From: Taenia hydatigena
Lineage: Eukaryota; Platyhelminthes; Cestoda; Cyclophyllidea; Taeniidae
DNA: 64,000 bases
Direction of reading: 5' to 3'
Assembly (NCBI GenBank): GCA_036345935.2
Contig: JADWOT020000006.1
Span: forward strand, 6,017,543-6,081,542
Below the pieces are notes generated by a model that saw nothing but the letters and a program-made list of their open reading frames with translations, did not search any database and was not told the DNA's origin. Made by a program: the position numbers and the translations under genes. Shown here piece by piece: positions 12,290 through 27,200 of this stretch. Position 1 is the stretch's first letter; every line of letters starts with the position of its first letter.

Positions 12290-15200
12290 CTGAAAAGAGT
12301 GGGCGTAATAGAATGGCAATGTTTTCCTACAAGGACATATTTGGGCCCCTTCCCCCCCCCCCCCCAGACTCGGCTTCTGGGCTTTTTACATACTAGTTGC
12401 CTTCATAACTCCTTCAGCAGTAACTCAAGGGTTACATGCTCAACACTGCAGGTGGGGTGTGAATAAAAAAAGAGTAAAAATAAAGGATTAATACACCTTA
12501 ACTGGTGATTAGGTTAAAACAATTTTGCTTTGAAATCAAGTTTTAACCGATGAGAGAAAGGTTTGAAGGGAAAGCTATTTCTGTCAAAAAAGACCCAAAA
12601 TCTTGAGGAAAAGAAACACCATCTTGAAGCCACTGTACTGTTTCGGTAGGTCGTTTAACTCTCGGTTTTATTAATGAGGCACTTAGAGGCTCCGTTACTG
12701 TACTTCCGTCGGGCCTCCTTGCCTCCGAGCCATGCCACTAGTCCCAAACCTCACTGTTTGGCGACTATACATATTCTGCCCAGCACGATGTCTTCTTTTG
12801 TCTTCAAAAGAGCTTCGAGGTGTTACAGCCACCTTTTGATCCTCGTCAATGTTTACGGGATAACTTGAATGAATTTTATGGCAGAAATTGTAATTTGGGA
12901 GCCGCTTGGAATTGACAATGGTGACTTTGTGGTAGAATCGAAACAAGCATGGGGGAAATGTAGCACTGCATTGCAAATAAGACGGCATAGCTACAAACAT
13001 GGAATCCTCACCAAAACCTCGCACAGTTTTGGTGCAGATAAGACGTTCACATTATAGACCACATAAGGTCAGTCGCAAAGCCCGCGATTGGCACTACCAA
13101 GGAGCTTCGTGCACAGGTGGAAACACACCAAGATTAGCCGGTAAATAGCCATGTTGCGAAAAAGACAGAGAAGTGGAAAGGTCTTTTCAAACGACGTTGA
13201 TTTGACTTCATAACGAAGGATCATTTTTTTAATTTGTTGAGCTACAAGGACACAGAAAAACAATTCTTCCTATTTATTTATGTTGCTGCCCATATCTTGC
13301 AGAATTTGGAATGGTTGTAAAATAGAGGTGGTCCGCATACTTTCGAGCACAAGAAACAGCAAATCAAACGATAACATAAAAAAGAGGAAAGTACAAAAGC
13401 TCGATGAAGGTAAGTTTTATTGCAAGGCTAAGTTTTTAAAAGTAGCAATTTTACTAAGAGGCTAATGCCAAGCGCTACTTTTAGAGGCCAGAAGGGACGG
13501 AGGACATTTTTTACTTAGTGGAAAAAAAACGACAGTTTTGATTCGCAAAATTTGTGGCACATCATGGAAAGGTAGTTAAATAGTAAAGGGGTTGATTCTG
13601 GAAGAGATAGCACTTAATGGAGACAGGAAAGTAGAGTTCATGTGAGTTACGAGGGTGGAATGAAAAACAGCGTCTGCATGAGACACCGATGACTCGGACA
13701 TAAACCAGAAAAAGGGGAGGCTGAAATTTTGAACTCATGAGTCGCACGCACAAGTAAGAAATTCCGCCATCCACACACACACACGCACACACATGACCCC
13801 AGAAGTTCTCTCTATCTCCCGTGCATGAGAGCCTGTACTCTGAGTATCTGCTCAGCAAGACTCGGTGAAATGTCTCTCATATTAATGTGAGGTAACTAAA
13901 CAAATGTTGTAGCAATTTGAAATACTTGGGTTACACAACAAAAGCGCTGAGTCGATGGCAGATGATGTCACCCCTTTTGAGGAATCGGTGGAACTACCCA
14001 ATTAACATCACAAATTGTTTAGTTAAATTGCCACTTAATCCAAACAAACCCGTTCGTTTCTCATTTAAAGCAACGGTGTGGTATCAAACAAAATGCACTC
14101 CTTGGGGTGTGTTTGATAGGATACTTTCTTGAGAGGAAGTGTTGGCAAAAATTTAAAATACCAAAAAACCGTATCTTTTTCCAAACCAACTCCTTGTCTC
14201 CATGCGATGCATTGGGACTGGGCAATAATTCAACAAGCTAACTTTCGGTTTCGGTGGCGAACCACTTAGGGCTCCGCAAATGCACCTCGATTGGGCGGCC
14301 TGGCCCCCGGACTATGCCAGCAGTCCTGGTAGTATGTCTCCTTTCGTCAGCAGGGAAGTTCTGAGGAGCTGCGATTGTTTTGAGAAACCCACTTTTAACA
14401 ATGATTAATAGATATTGGAGGCGCCAGTTAATCTTCACAGATCTAAGTGACACCATTCACGTCATTAAGTAGGGGTTTTCAACAGTACGTAAGCGTAATC
14501 CCTTGTGAAACTCCGTCAGTTTCTTTGCCATTGTCTTGTTTCATTAATTCCTCCTTTTCTTTTGGTTGCCAATCTACGGATCCACGCACACTAAACAAAG
14601 ATTTATCATTATTTGCCTGACCAGAGGAAATTAATTCTGTATTTTATGGTGCTTTTTCAAAAAACACAACTCCACAATCCCGTAGTTAGCTATCGTAAAG
14701 GTTAGCCAACCCGCATCTCTGGTTGCTTCTTAGTCATCTCTGCAGGCTCTTCCGAGGTAAAAAGAGACAAAATGAGGGCAAAGTCGTATGCTCGTTAACT
14801 TAGGTACGCTCGATACGCCAACGATCAGCACCAGTCAATTCCTCAAAACTTAAACCTACTTAGAATTTGTTTAAAGGCTCTTTGAACGTTTACTGCGAAT
14901 GGACTGAATTTCGAAGAAAAACGCAAAAAATGCTTCACCAGCACAGACAACGGATTACTTACTAAAATAGGCAGCCTTACCTCCAATTTTTCAATAGGGT
15001 TCTCAATGACGTTGAGTCGCGTCTCAGGGCGGAACTGGGGACGCCCGAAGGATTTGCGCTCCCCGCTTCGGAAGAAACTCAGCTGACCGCGACGGAAACC
15101 GTTGGACTTGGAGACGAAGAAGGCCACCACGATGGCCATGACCGCAAAGCAGCCAAGACTCAAACCGATCGCCAGTCCCAAGTTGTTTACGCCAGGTTCG

Positions 15201-18200
15201 TTGGCCTTTTGTTTAGACCAAGAGAAGAGAAGAGATAGATCTTTCACTTTTACGTTATAGATCAAACAACTTAGTCCTTCATCCTCAACTTACAAGGAGG
15301 TTAATAAAGGCATTTTGGGCTGAAAAACGTTAGATTCACGATTGACAGTGAGGGAAATAAAAAGCACCCAAGCATTGCGCATGCAAACTGTTTTAGGAAA
15401 AAATCGCTAGCAAAGGGTATTTTATCGACGCGGAGACTTCAGATCTAATCCAACGGGCAATACGCATGCCATTTTCATAGTCTCAGCCACTAATGCTGGT
15501 AGATAATATGTACTTATAACCAAAGAGTTTCCGATTTCCATCCTGAAGAAAAATATCAATCACTATCAGATAATACTTGGAATAGCAACTGAAACCAATC
15601 ATCCTTTGACACCATATACGAAATCGTGTCCTTTCCGCTTCCAAAACAGCGTGAAACCTCACGATACCAATGATTTACAGATATTATATTTAGAGACAGA
15701 CTTCTTGCATCGGAGAAAAGGAAACGTGCTTGTTTGTACTCGCCCTGTAATGCATTATGGAACCGCAAGGACAATCCTGTTGTTGCCAGCTTGCAGCTTT
15801 CCCGTTACCAAGAGAAAATTAGGTCTAAAAGTTGGCACTTTCACAGCATTATTTGCATAAGCCTATCGTACAGTGACCTCAAAAATTGAAACGAACGATG
15901 AATGTCAATCACAGCAGTCTTCCAGCAAGACCCATAAATCCATGGGTGGTAAACGATTTATTCCCAAAAAGACCCCAGGAATACTTTGCGAAAAGTGTTT
16001 AAAAGCGCGGTGGAAAGGAACAGTAGACTTGACCACAAGCACCACCTTCTGACAAGACCGTTCAACTGTGACAGTAAACAAAGGCGAGTGAAGACAAACA
16101 TGCATGAGGGGTAAAAAACACTCCATTGTAGGAAGAAAAGTCGTTCCTACTATATCAGCAGCGAAAGAAACTGTTATATCAGGTACGCAGGACCAGTGGT
16201 TAGATTCTCTTCACCTGTGACTACCTGTGGGAGTTGAAATGGCAAAATCAAAGTCCTCATGAAGCACTTATCCGTAATTTCGTCTACTAGAGAAGGTGAA
16301 CATGTCGACAGCAATCACTACATTCAATCTACCCCGTGACATGCGTGAAAGGTAAGGCTAAGATCTTTCCCCCGATCGACAAGTGCTGAGGGGTGCAAAG
16401 CGAATGGCGAGTGTGTTTCGGCAAGATTATAAAACACAACCGGAATAGCGAGGAAGAAGCATGACACAGATAAAACCAAATTCTCTCTCCTAAACTAACT
16501 AATGCATTATTGTGGAACACCTAGAGTTATGCATACATAAATGGCGAAAAATTGTACCAAACCGAAATTAACGGAAGCATGTAGAAGCTCGTAATCAAGA
16601 CATAATGCAAGAGCTAAATGTGAGGCAACGATATAAAATTAAAGGTGGAGTGGTGAATTAATTTTATCGGTCCTTTAAATGCGTAGTTAGAAATTCAATC
16701 AAAATCACAAATGTGCTCCAATATGTGCCAAAACACCGCATAGAGGAAGTAGGGAATTCGAAGGAAAGTTTGGTGGCATGCTCGCAAACCTACTGCTGGT
16801 GATAAAGCAGTACCCTTGGGACCCGCACACTAGCATGTATTTGAAGTCTATGGCACTCCGTTGGGTCATGCGAGCGCATCCTTCACACATTTCTTCCAGC
16901 CCCATCACTCATGTAGATCATGATGCAACGGCAACGCTCTCACTCAGTTTTAGTCTTCGTTGCCAGTTACTGTATTTAGGAGGTCATTGGATGAATCGGT
17001 GGGAAATCGTTTGAAAAGCCCTTTAACAAGCCGAACCTGTGAATTGTCCTTCTGATGCAGGGAGAGGGAATTGTCTGATCTGACCTCCTTGTCGGAGTGT
17101 GCGAATTGAGCGTCGCCCGTGGGAGACCGATACTGGGACGATGGGTCCAGCCTATTATAGGTGTCTACAAGGTAGGTGAGAAGGCCTCAGAACATCTCGT
17201 GATATCAAGTTAAAAGCAGATGGTAAAACACTCAAAAAGTACGAGCAACTGGTGGCCACTGGGCAGCCCCACCCCTGGCAGGACCGTTGGCAGACATGGT
17301 ATCGTCATCCTCGTAGCTATCCTCCTCATAATCGTATTCATCATCGATGTCTTCCTCCTCTATGGGGCCTGATCCACTCAGATTATTACGAGAATTGCCC
17401 GCGTAGACTACATCATTGCCTGCTTGCATCTCCTGTGCGATTATTGGAGAGCTCAAAAGGATCTGTAAAAATCCATTAGACGAAATGAATCAGTAAAGAA
17501 TTGAAATAGTTCCCAGTCGTCATAATTTCGGTTAGCTAATTGAAGGATGAAATGATGACTGACTGTCTTATTTCCCAGGACCGCAGGACAAGTTGGGCAA
17601 TTTGAAGATTGGTGATCCTGTTTCATTTAAACCCTTAATTTATATTTTCAGCCAAAAGGATACATATTTTGGATTAACTTTGCATTCCTTGGGGTTTCCT
17701 TTATCCAATTTTTTTGAAAGGATGGAAGTATTTTAGTCCATCAAATCTGTGCAGCCGAAATGCTAAAGTAGCTGACATTTACGAAGCCGAATGCACATGA
17801 GACCTCATTCATTCCATACACATGCACAAATACCGACACGAATCTCATACGAAATAAAAAAATTTCTCTCCAAAATACTTGGCCAAACCCACCTGAACAG
17901 TGAAGGGATCCGTGTTGAGACCAGCGTCATTATAGGAGCAGATGAGTTGGAATTTTCGCTCCAGCAGCAGACCAGAGGCGAGAGCTCTATCGTTGGCCTG
18001 TTTTTCTATCTCAATGGGTGGCCAGTAGCGGAAGCCGTGGAGCAAGCTGGCGTACTGGCTAGCCGTCTGGTGACCCTTCATCAGCACGCCCATTTGCGTG
18101 GGTTCCACGGAGACGCCAAGCTCGAAGGCTCGACCTGCCGGCCACACGATGCGCTCACCGTCGTTGAAGTTGAGACCACTGCCGTTGACAGGGAGAACGA

Positions 18201-21200
18201 GACACTGGTCGAGGATAAACATAGAGGCAGAGCGCACCACGCTCCTCATTTGGGCTAAAAGACCGGTGCGAACACGGATTAATGCATCACTGAAACACCT
18301 TAAAACGCTTGTGAGAACAACACAACCCTAAACGCTAATCAAAAACGAATACCAGACTCCTTTGAAAAGGAAAATAAATTAATATTATCTACCCCACCTC
18401 AGCAATACGCTTGCCAGACAAACCGGGAATTGAAATAGATTATGTCAGGCTAATTTCTGATATGACTCTCGTTTCTCCTCTACTAGCTACCAAAAGGGCT
18501 GTGTTTGATGTTGTGGTTGTATTGGTTAAAGAGGAAACCTTGGAGAAATGGCTATGATTGAGATGGAAACAAACTTGTGTTTAATAATGGTATGCGTTAA
18601 TTGTTTGATTAGCTTTCGATTCTGGTAGCGTCCCGCCATTGCACCTTCGCCAGATGGGCTGACCTCCAGGTCATGCCAGTAGGCCATCAGCCCTTCTGCA
18701 CGTCGAATGTACATTCTGACCGAGTATTATGTCTTCTTTCGTCTTCTGGAAGGTCTCGAGGCCCTACATAACCAGTCGATGACTATGAACGACTACCCTG
18801 GCCAAGGCGAGCGGAAGGCAACAAAATAACCTGATTTCTGTAAAGAGTAATTTCATTTGGATTTGCTGTGTGCACACTTTTTTTCCCTCGTATGGAGGAA
18901 AAATTGCCCTAAGCGTGGAAAACATAAACACAGAACAGGAATGGAGACGTTGCAAAAGAGGAGGATTCACGTGAAATGTGTGATGGAGCACACTCGTATG
19001 TGCTAATCCACGCCTGAAACGTGGGAATCGAAATCGCGTTCCCACTTGTTCTTTTGACTTCCCCAAGTTAAGAAGCTTCATCCATTACTCGGCGAAATGA
19101 CAATCACGAGAAGCAAAAGTCCATTCTAGTATTTTGAAATGAGCCTTCATTTCACCGCACTCATCGATCACACTTTCGTGAAGGAAGTCATAAAAGTCTT
19201 CGTAGCTGAACTGATGCAGATGTGCTCAGGGGTGTAGCGAGTGAATTAGGCTTACATAGGTACTAAAAACCGAAGGTAAGTAGATTCCCATTATGCTCAT
19301 AAATAGCGGAGAGCCCTGACGGGATGGAGTGTAATTATTAATAGCTCGCATAAATCTCCAAAAAATCATCCAAGCTCTACCTGGGATGGAAACAGGATTT
19401 TGTGGAATAATTAATACATCCTTCATTTCGACGAATGCACAACATTGATGATGCACTTTTGTGCAAGTAAACCGTATTAATTTGCATATAAATTAATCAA
19501 AGAATGTTGTTTTGATTTCAAATGTGAACTCAACGAGGCGAGTTCTTAAATGTGGTTCTACTTGTCAAGTGATATCAATTGAAGGGATTTTAAGGGATGA
19601 CACCTCATTTACTTATCACGCCAAAGCGGTTTAACCGCCTTTTCAACAAGAGACAAGAAGCAAAAAAGATCTGACTATCATTCGATAAGTGACTGGCTGC
19701 AGACGTAGTGGAGGAATAAAAGGGCTTTTCAGGAGTATATGTGTGATTTTTATGCACAGCTGGCTATCAATGTGAAGAAGATTGCAGATAGTAAGTTTTA
19801 TGTTCTCATAAAGCCTTCGCACAAATGAGTCGAGCAGATGGTTGTCGGGCGCTGACTTGATTATGTTAGCATTTGTAAGGCTGAGTTTGGATGTAATGCA
19901 ATTAATTAAACTGTGAACGCTTGTACGATGAGATGGCACGCATCTCATGCTCAAATCGTGAATTGGGTAGAGCGATAACTCTGCCACATCAACGTTCCTG
20001 GGCAAAAGATAAAGTGGTCCTATTAAAGGGTTTAAATGAAACCATTTCTTGAGTGCATGACACTGCTAATCCCTTTACAGCGATTACACATGAATGCTAT
20101 GTGCACAAAGCTGGTGAGAAGTGTGGTGTAAGAAAAGGCGGTGGCTGCAAATCGTCCCAGTACAGTTGTAAAAAGCTAAAAGGGCAAACTTTCACGCAAA
20201 CAAACACGGTTAATTGGAGTTGCAAACACAACTGGCGCGTAGACTGAGGACGCGGTGATTGAATGCTCGTTTCATGGCATTTTGGTCGACAGCAATAGTG
20301 AGCCATAGATAAAAATCTCTTTTAAACCATTATGAAAGAATAAAAAGTGTTGTAGTTTCGCAAAAAAGGTGGGTCTGAAAAAAGAAATGAATCTGCAAAT
20401 GGGAAAGCTTGCTTAAATCAAGCACAGTTCTTTTATGGCAAATTGAAAGCGCAGTTTATGAATCTAAGCAACTGTGGGTGGTGAAAACACTGGAAAGACG
20501 CTTGTGTAAGAATAAAAGTCACTTCCAGCTTCTAAAGGTCAACCAACAACATCATTGTGGCTACCTTTACAGACAGCTGTAAGGAATCGGTTGTACAAAA
20601 TACTAGGCTGTGATCTGTTTGGACGCCCAAGCCCAATGTCTGAACATAAACCCGTTCACTTTGGAGGTGTGAGGAGAGACGATGACCCCGGTGCCATGAC
20701 AAGAGGACGGAAAAATCGTACCTCCAATATCGCACTGTGAACATCATAGCGAAGTGGGTTTATGCGGTTAGGGGAGCTGTGGGGCTGTTTACAGTCCACG
20801 AGCTCAAGGAGCCTGAAAGACTTGTGATTAAGTATTTTTTTTCTGTCAGAGATGACTGTTACTTGAGTTAAAACTAAACTGGTTATTCTCACCATCTCAT
20901 TGTTAAGAAAAAATCACTATCAGAAGGCGGAAGGCTTGATTTGCTCTTGTAATGCGTAATCAATACATCTCCAAAACCGCTCGTATGATGTCTTATCCAA
21001 AGCCTTTTCGGTCGCATCACAACACATAAGCCTTCATTGGGACTTTCCACCGACATGGGATGCACTTATTCCAATCTGGTGGAGGAGTCAGGAGAATAGG
21101 CTTCCTTGCAACAAAATACGGGGAGGGAAATCGGCGTTGTGACCATTGCTTTGGTTGCATCCCAATCACGCAAACGTTTTGAGGCTGAGATAAACCGCAA

Positions 21201-24200
21201 AACATTTGATGTTATGTGCAAAAAGTCGACAGTTCCTTTTTTGGGTATTTAGTTTAGCTAAAGTGTTTCAAAGGCCAGAGGATCAGATTCGTGCGCAAAT
21301 AATTCGCGTCAACAAATTATGACGAAGTCCCAACGTGATGACCGGTTATCCAGATCTCCGGCTAGTCCTTCCACATTCCTTTTTCTGAATTTCTTCGAAG
21401 TTGCTGCACCGTCGAAAAGTATTTCAAAACGAAGCGTGCTTCTATTCCAATGGATAGTAGAGCTGAAACTTATGCGGAACTTTATGCCAGATAATTCAGG
21501 CGAAGTTTTGACACGCCGAATACTTATGCTTCCAAGCTTGTGGGTTTTATCTTTCCAATGCAGTGAGACGCACACATTCCACGGTCAAGATGGTCGGTGT
21601 GAGGTTCAATATTACAACCAAAGCAGTTATTTGGCACATGAACGCTAATACGCTTAGAATAAGACATATTTGGTCTCATCATCGAAAATTGCTTTCTCTT
21701 CCAACAATCAAGAGACTAGATTCTTATATGGGAAGCCGAAGCCCAAATTTTGGTTTCACAGTGGCTTCTTTAGTTCGCTTTTATTCCGTACTGCCCAAAC
21801 GTGGCCACTTCCTTCCATGTACTTAAAAATCAAGGCGATTGACTTGAAGTCTGCGATTGCTTATGATGAGACTGGTAGCCTCGCTATTGATAAAATAACC
21901 CAACTGAATCGTATCCAGAATACGAATTAAGTTTAAGTTTAGTCAATCTCACTCAGATTCCATAGACTTATGTTTTTTTAGTTCAATAAGTCACAAAGAT
22001 ATTTGGAACTAGATTGGAGTGTAAAAGGTTGATTGCCTCATAAGATCTCAATAACAATGCAATTACTGAATCGCGATCGACACAAGAGAAACCAAGCCTA
22101 CATGGCACATTTGTGAAGGTGAATTCCAGTCCAGGGAACATGACGATTCCGGGCTCCAGTACGGGGATGTCCACGCGGACAACCTCTTGTCCAAGTACAG
22201 CGAGCACCAGAGCAGAGGACGGTTGACGTTTTGGAGGCGTAGGTTCGGGTGCCGGCACAAGCATCTCATTTTTGGGTATCCATGCCGAGTTCTGGGGCCC
22301 GGGAACCGCCACATCATTGATAAGGTTGTCCATTGGGGAGTCCTCAAGTGCGAGGGGAATGATGGCGGTGCTAATGTTCTCTAGTTGACGTCCGCCGCAC
22401 CTGCAAGGAAGGCATTATAGAGGTAAGTATGGATTACATTGTGGTAACATGGTTGAGTGACAAATGGCACTATAGTAATGAGAATTGGACACAAACAAAA
22501 AAATCATAGATGTTTGCGAAAAACAAAAAAAATGTGGAAGGAAAATAAGAAAAGTAATTTGAATCTCTAGAAGACCACAGAGCATTTCATCAAAGATGTC
22601 AATCCTGAAGGGAGAAAGCCATTTATCATTCTCGTTTCAGTACACGAATGGAAAATGTGTTAAACTGCTTTAGCAAAATCTTTCAAATCTTTCTCGAGTG
22701 TCACAGAGTCCATAAAACTGGAACTGACAAGTCTCTTAACTGATTTTACCACACCAGGAAGGCGGGACATTTATAACCATTTCCCAGGCCCAGACCCATA
22801 AAATAATACTTCAAACCCAACCTTACTTAAAACATGGTGCCTTGACATATGGATAGACAGTTTTATGTGAAACAAACGTCTATGGATAAGATCGGTTAGC
22901 AATAGGCATTCCAAGACTGATGCTTGGGGTTGATGACTTCAGATAAAGAGGAGTGGGAGAGTTTTACACAAGCCAATCCCTTTCCTCAAATGCGGAAACT
23001 TGCAAATTATCCGCACAACAAGGGAAGATTTCGGGTGGATAAGGAGTAAGGGGATCAGAGTGTTTACAACTTAATGACGCTAGCTTTGTCTACAATGCCA
23101 TTGCTATTTCTTTAAGGTAGAAGTCAATTCAAGGGGAGCAGAGCATTGCACGTACGCTCGGGGAGTCAACAGTAGTTGACTGCTGTACCAAAAATCAAAA
23201 GGCAAGGGACAGCATTTTGTTATGACGGGAGACATAACCTGCTGCAGAAATGGGGCCGACTGTGTCGTTTTACAAAAAAAATGCCAGATTTTATTTGGTC
23301 GTGCCCAAGTCTATTTTCGCTGGAGCAGATTAAATCTTTTGGAGATAAAGTCAACCGACTACCACGAGATGCCTTACTAAGCTGACCGTCGGGTTTCCGT
23401 CCAAATGAAGTCCCTACCGAGGAGCAGAGTAAAATGCAAAATCGGCCCGCACCTTCAATATTACTCTCTACGGATGAACGAGTAGTCGGTGTTTTTCATT
23501 TCGCAAAAGGGCAAAAGTGGAGGAAAACATGTTGATGACAAAAATAGCATATGTTTGCACGACTTTGGTAATACCTGCCCCCTAATGATCGCCTGTGCAG
23601 AACTTTTTTTTGTTAGCAAAATGCTTGATTTTGTTGATTTGCCATGGAATGCGGACTGCTTTTATGCCGACGGGGAAGGAAAATGCTTTGTCCTGGTTCT
23701 AGACAGCACCTGTCCACGGGCCGCGCGACAGGAATACGGTATGGTCGCAGGACAATCCTCGTTCTTAACCTAGACTGGCCGATAATACCTAGACAGCCTC
23801 ACACGGTTCACCAACTTAACGCACCAATTTCAATTTCTCTAATGCTGACCATTTATCAAAGGCACGGATTGTTTTGCCCGACCCGATTCAAACGACGTCT
23901 GATTTTCCAAAGCATTTTTATTTAAAAGATAGCTCCGTGATTCGACAGTTCTGGAAAGATGGTCCTTTGCAAAGACCAGACCAGTTAAATGGAAGGACTA
24001 GCTACCGTTCTGCATGTTTTCACAGTGAACTTAGTTTGCGTGTTTGTCTAATCAAGTACTCCTTAGAAGTTTGGGGAGAAACGCAATTAACTGGAATGAG
24101 CACTGTTTTTTGCTTTGAAACAAATTTTACCAGTTATCTATTTGCATTTGCTTTTGATGGTTGTTTGCTTAGCTCCCGGCTATGGTAAGCGGCCACGAGG

Positions 24201-27200
24201 GACTCCCCCACTGTACCATGCCCCAGTATTATATATCTTCTTCCGTGTTCAGGGAAATCTGACGGCGCTGCACATAACAGTGAAGAACCAGACATTATAA
24301 ATTTTGAAATACCACTATGGTCTTAGTTTGCAGGTTTGTCAAATTGTGTGCTTTTTAGGAGTGTGGATAAATTATAATTAAATGGAGTATGTTTACTTTC
24401 GCTTTTAAATTAGCTGTCAGTTATCGCCTCGCTTTCGGCTTTGACAATATCAGACAGATACCTCTGCCCTGACACAGTTAATGGAATAGTTGGAGCTGCA
24501 ATGAACGACAAATTACTAAATTGAATTAGATATCCTGAGTGAAGGTAGAGCGAGAGAAAGCGGAAGCAAGATCAGACACCTTTCCCAAGAAAAAAAGTTA
24601 ATTTGGTCAAGAACCGCGTAACGAAATCAAGTCCAAAACTATTGCCCACTTGTTGCCGATGTTGAGAACGGCTTTTTATACTTGATGCATTGTGTGGTGT
24701 TGAATGTATAAGGCTAGAGTTTCCCTTTTTTCCTTGCGGTCTATGCACCGAAAGAGAGCATCTAAATCCATGAATTTCTTCCATAATTCCATCAATAAAA
24801 TTTAATCCCTTCTTGCCGGTAGAAGTGGAGGCTGCGGAGAACAGACCAACCACTTAATTCGCAAATGCGAAGTTAGGTAATCAGATTACTGCCAAGTGTA
24901 ATTGGATCAGGAGGCTGAGTTTAGCAAGCCTTAACCCTGAAATTGGCCCAAACTCTCTCCCCAGCCACTAGTTCACAATCAAAATAAGTGCCAGAATTAA
25001 AGCCCCAAAAGAGTTCGCATTCTCGGGCAAACGAAGGATTGAGTTTGCAAGTACAGCAGTTCTTCTGCTGTACTTCGTTCCTTTGAGCTACATTTAGAGT
25101 GCAGACCCAAATGGAGCGCAAAACAGGCAACGCTAGGAGTTTTTCAAAACCACTCGACTGGGGAATGAAAAAAAGGAATCCACAAACTGACATTGATTCG
25201 AGACTCGACCGTTCATGAAGCCGTTGAGGCTACTGAAATGGTGAAGTACGATTCCAACGTGGTGAAGCAACTTACAACAGAGGTAAGTGCTTGTAATTGA
25301 TGGCTGGGCCCAGCAAATCTTCATGGAATACCGAATTCTTCCAGTGAAATAAACCAGACTTTAAAGTGTTAACCAAAAGTTGAGAGAGCCAACCTGAACA
25401 CGGTGGCCAGCTCGAGCACTCGAGCGTTCGATCCAGACGATCCAAAGGTGAGTTGGGTGGTAGTGGACCGCGGCTTCACGTAGGCGATGTTGCTTATCAG
25501 CTCGGCCGCCTCCGCACTGGTCACTGACTCAATCACGATGTTGTCATTGTTGAGAAGGACGTTCACGTCATCTGTAATGAGCTGTAGGTGGACGGGAAAG
25601 AAGGCATCTTTGATAACTAATATGCAGTAGATCATCAATCTTCTTCCAGAGGGAATTATTCCCATTGGATTATTGACTTGCTTCAAGTGTCCCTGGACTA
25701 TCCCAGTGATGACATGATATTTAAAATTGTTTCAGAACAGCCTTTTATTTAATAAGTACCCTGACATTCATTAAAGACAAGAAACCACTTGGATTTTAAA
25801 TTAGGCAGAAGGGTGGTCTTAAGGTGAGGAAATTAAGTGAATTTGAATAAAAAGCATAAAAGAACTGCAGGACAGTACTTTAACAGGACTCAAGGAATTC
25901 AATTCTACGGAAAAGAACCAAAAATTAGTGGAATATAAAATGATGCGACTGAAAAAGGTATGTTGTTAGTTAAATTCTCGGTTTGAGTACAGAGCCACAC
26001 AGGGGCTCCGCCATTGTGCCACCCACAGGCGGCCTGGCCTCCGGATTGTGCTGATAGTCGAATTCACTTCTGTATGTCGACATTAAATTTGTGGCACTAA
26101 CCTAGAATTTTCTCAGACTGTAGTAGAAGTGTCGAAGCTGTAGTTTTTCTAGAACAGCCTACGAGGAGGTCAGGTTATAAGGCCCCATGAGGTTAGAACA
26201 ACTGAAGCGACGCATTGACCTCTGAAAGCCTTTGGAAGGTTAATTTCTTTCATCAAATAACACCATTGGTGATGTTAGGTCATTGAAGGTGCGAAATTCC
26301 GTTCCCAATAGTAGTAATCTCAAGGATCAACCTTTCTAATCTTAAACCTATTTCATTTATGGACATCCAATGACTCCTTTTGTGACAAAATTAGGCATTA
26401 GGAAGGGGTGAAATGTCCTATTTTTACTGATTGAACAGACATCCTGCCATATGAAGCCGTAGCACAAAAAATGATCAGCGTACCCAAATGGGAATCTTGA
26501 CTGTTATCGAAACAACTTCACATCTCCCCGAAACAGAGAGTTCCTCAGTTAACAATAATCTATAGAGTAGATTAGGCCAAAATGACCTTGCATCACCAAG
26601 ACGAAACAGGCTTTCAATTCTCAGCATTTATAAAGGGTCACCTTGTGTCTTGGATAGTGTATTTTTGCCGGCTGGGTCATGTCAGTAGCCCCACGCCCTT
26701 CTGTATGCTCGATGCATGCATTTTGCGCAAGAATCACGTCTTCTTTCGTCCTCAGAGAAGACTCGGGGCACTACACTATCATCGATTCCACTCGGAATCC
26801 TGGAGCAAATGTACGATTTCTAGATGGTTAGGAGAATGTATTTTATGGGTTTTAAAAAAAAATATTGGCAAATGGATGTGCCATGAACTTTTTGACGATT
26901 CCTAGTTCTTGGCAGAAAAGGCATTGTGCATGTCCCCAAGGCTTCATGCTTGGCATTTTAAGGAATTCAAAAGTGGTCATTCTGATATTTTCCGGTATCC
27001 TTTTTACAGTTACATGAAAAAATGGCCCCGCAGTCAAACACTACCTGTAGAAACCGAACTTTCATTGCAACACGCCCCCCTCATTCACTCACTTCGAGGA
27101 GTCCAAATTTCCAAAAGAGCATTAAAGGGGTCAGCAGGCCTTATTTGATGAAAATTAGCTTAAATGCCCATCCCTTGCTTCTTCCCCATGCTAACCACCT

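Noticed and set aside
11946..12396. Ser-rich and other plus-strand frames
   Set aside because: They are antisense of the acidic calsyntenin tail exon; Glu/Asp codons read as Ser-rich on the other strand.
17791..18258. 155-codon plus-strand frame
   Set aside because: It is the antisense of calsyntenin exon 11, whose minus-strand reading matches the family and has proper splice sites.
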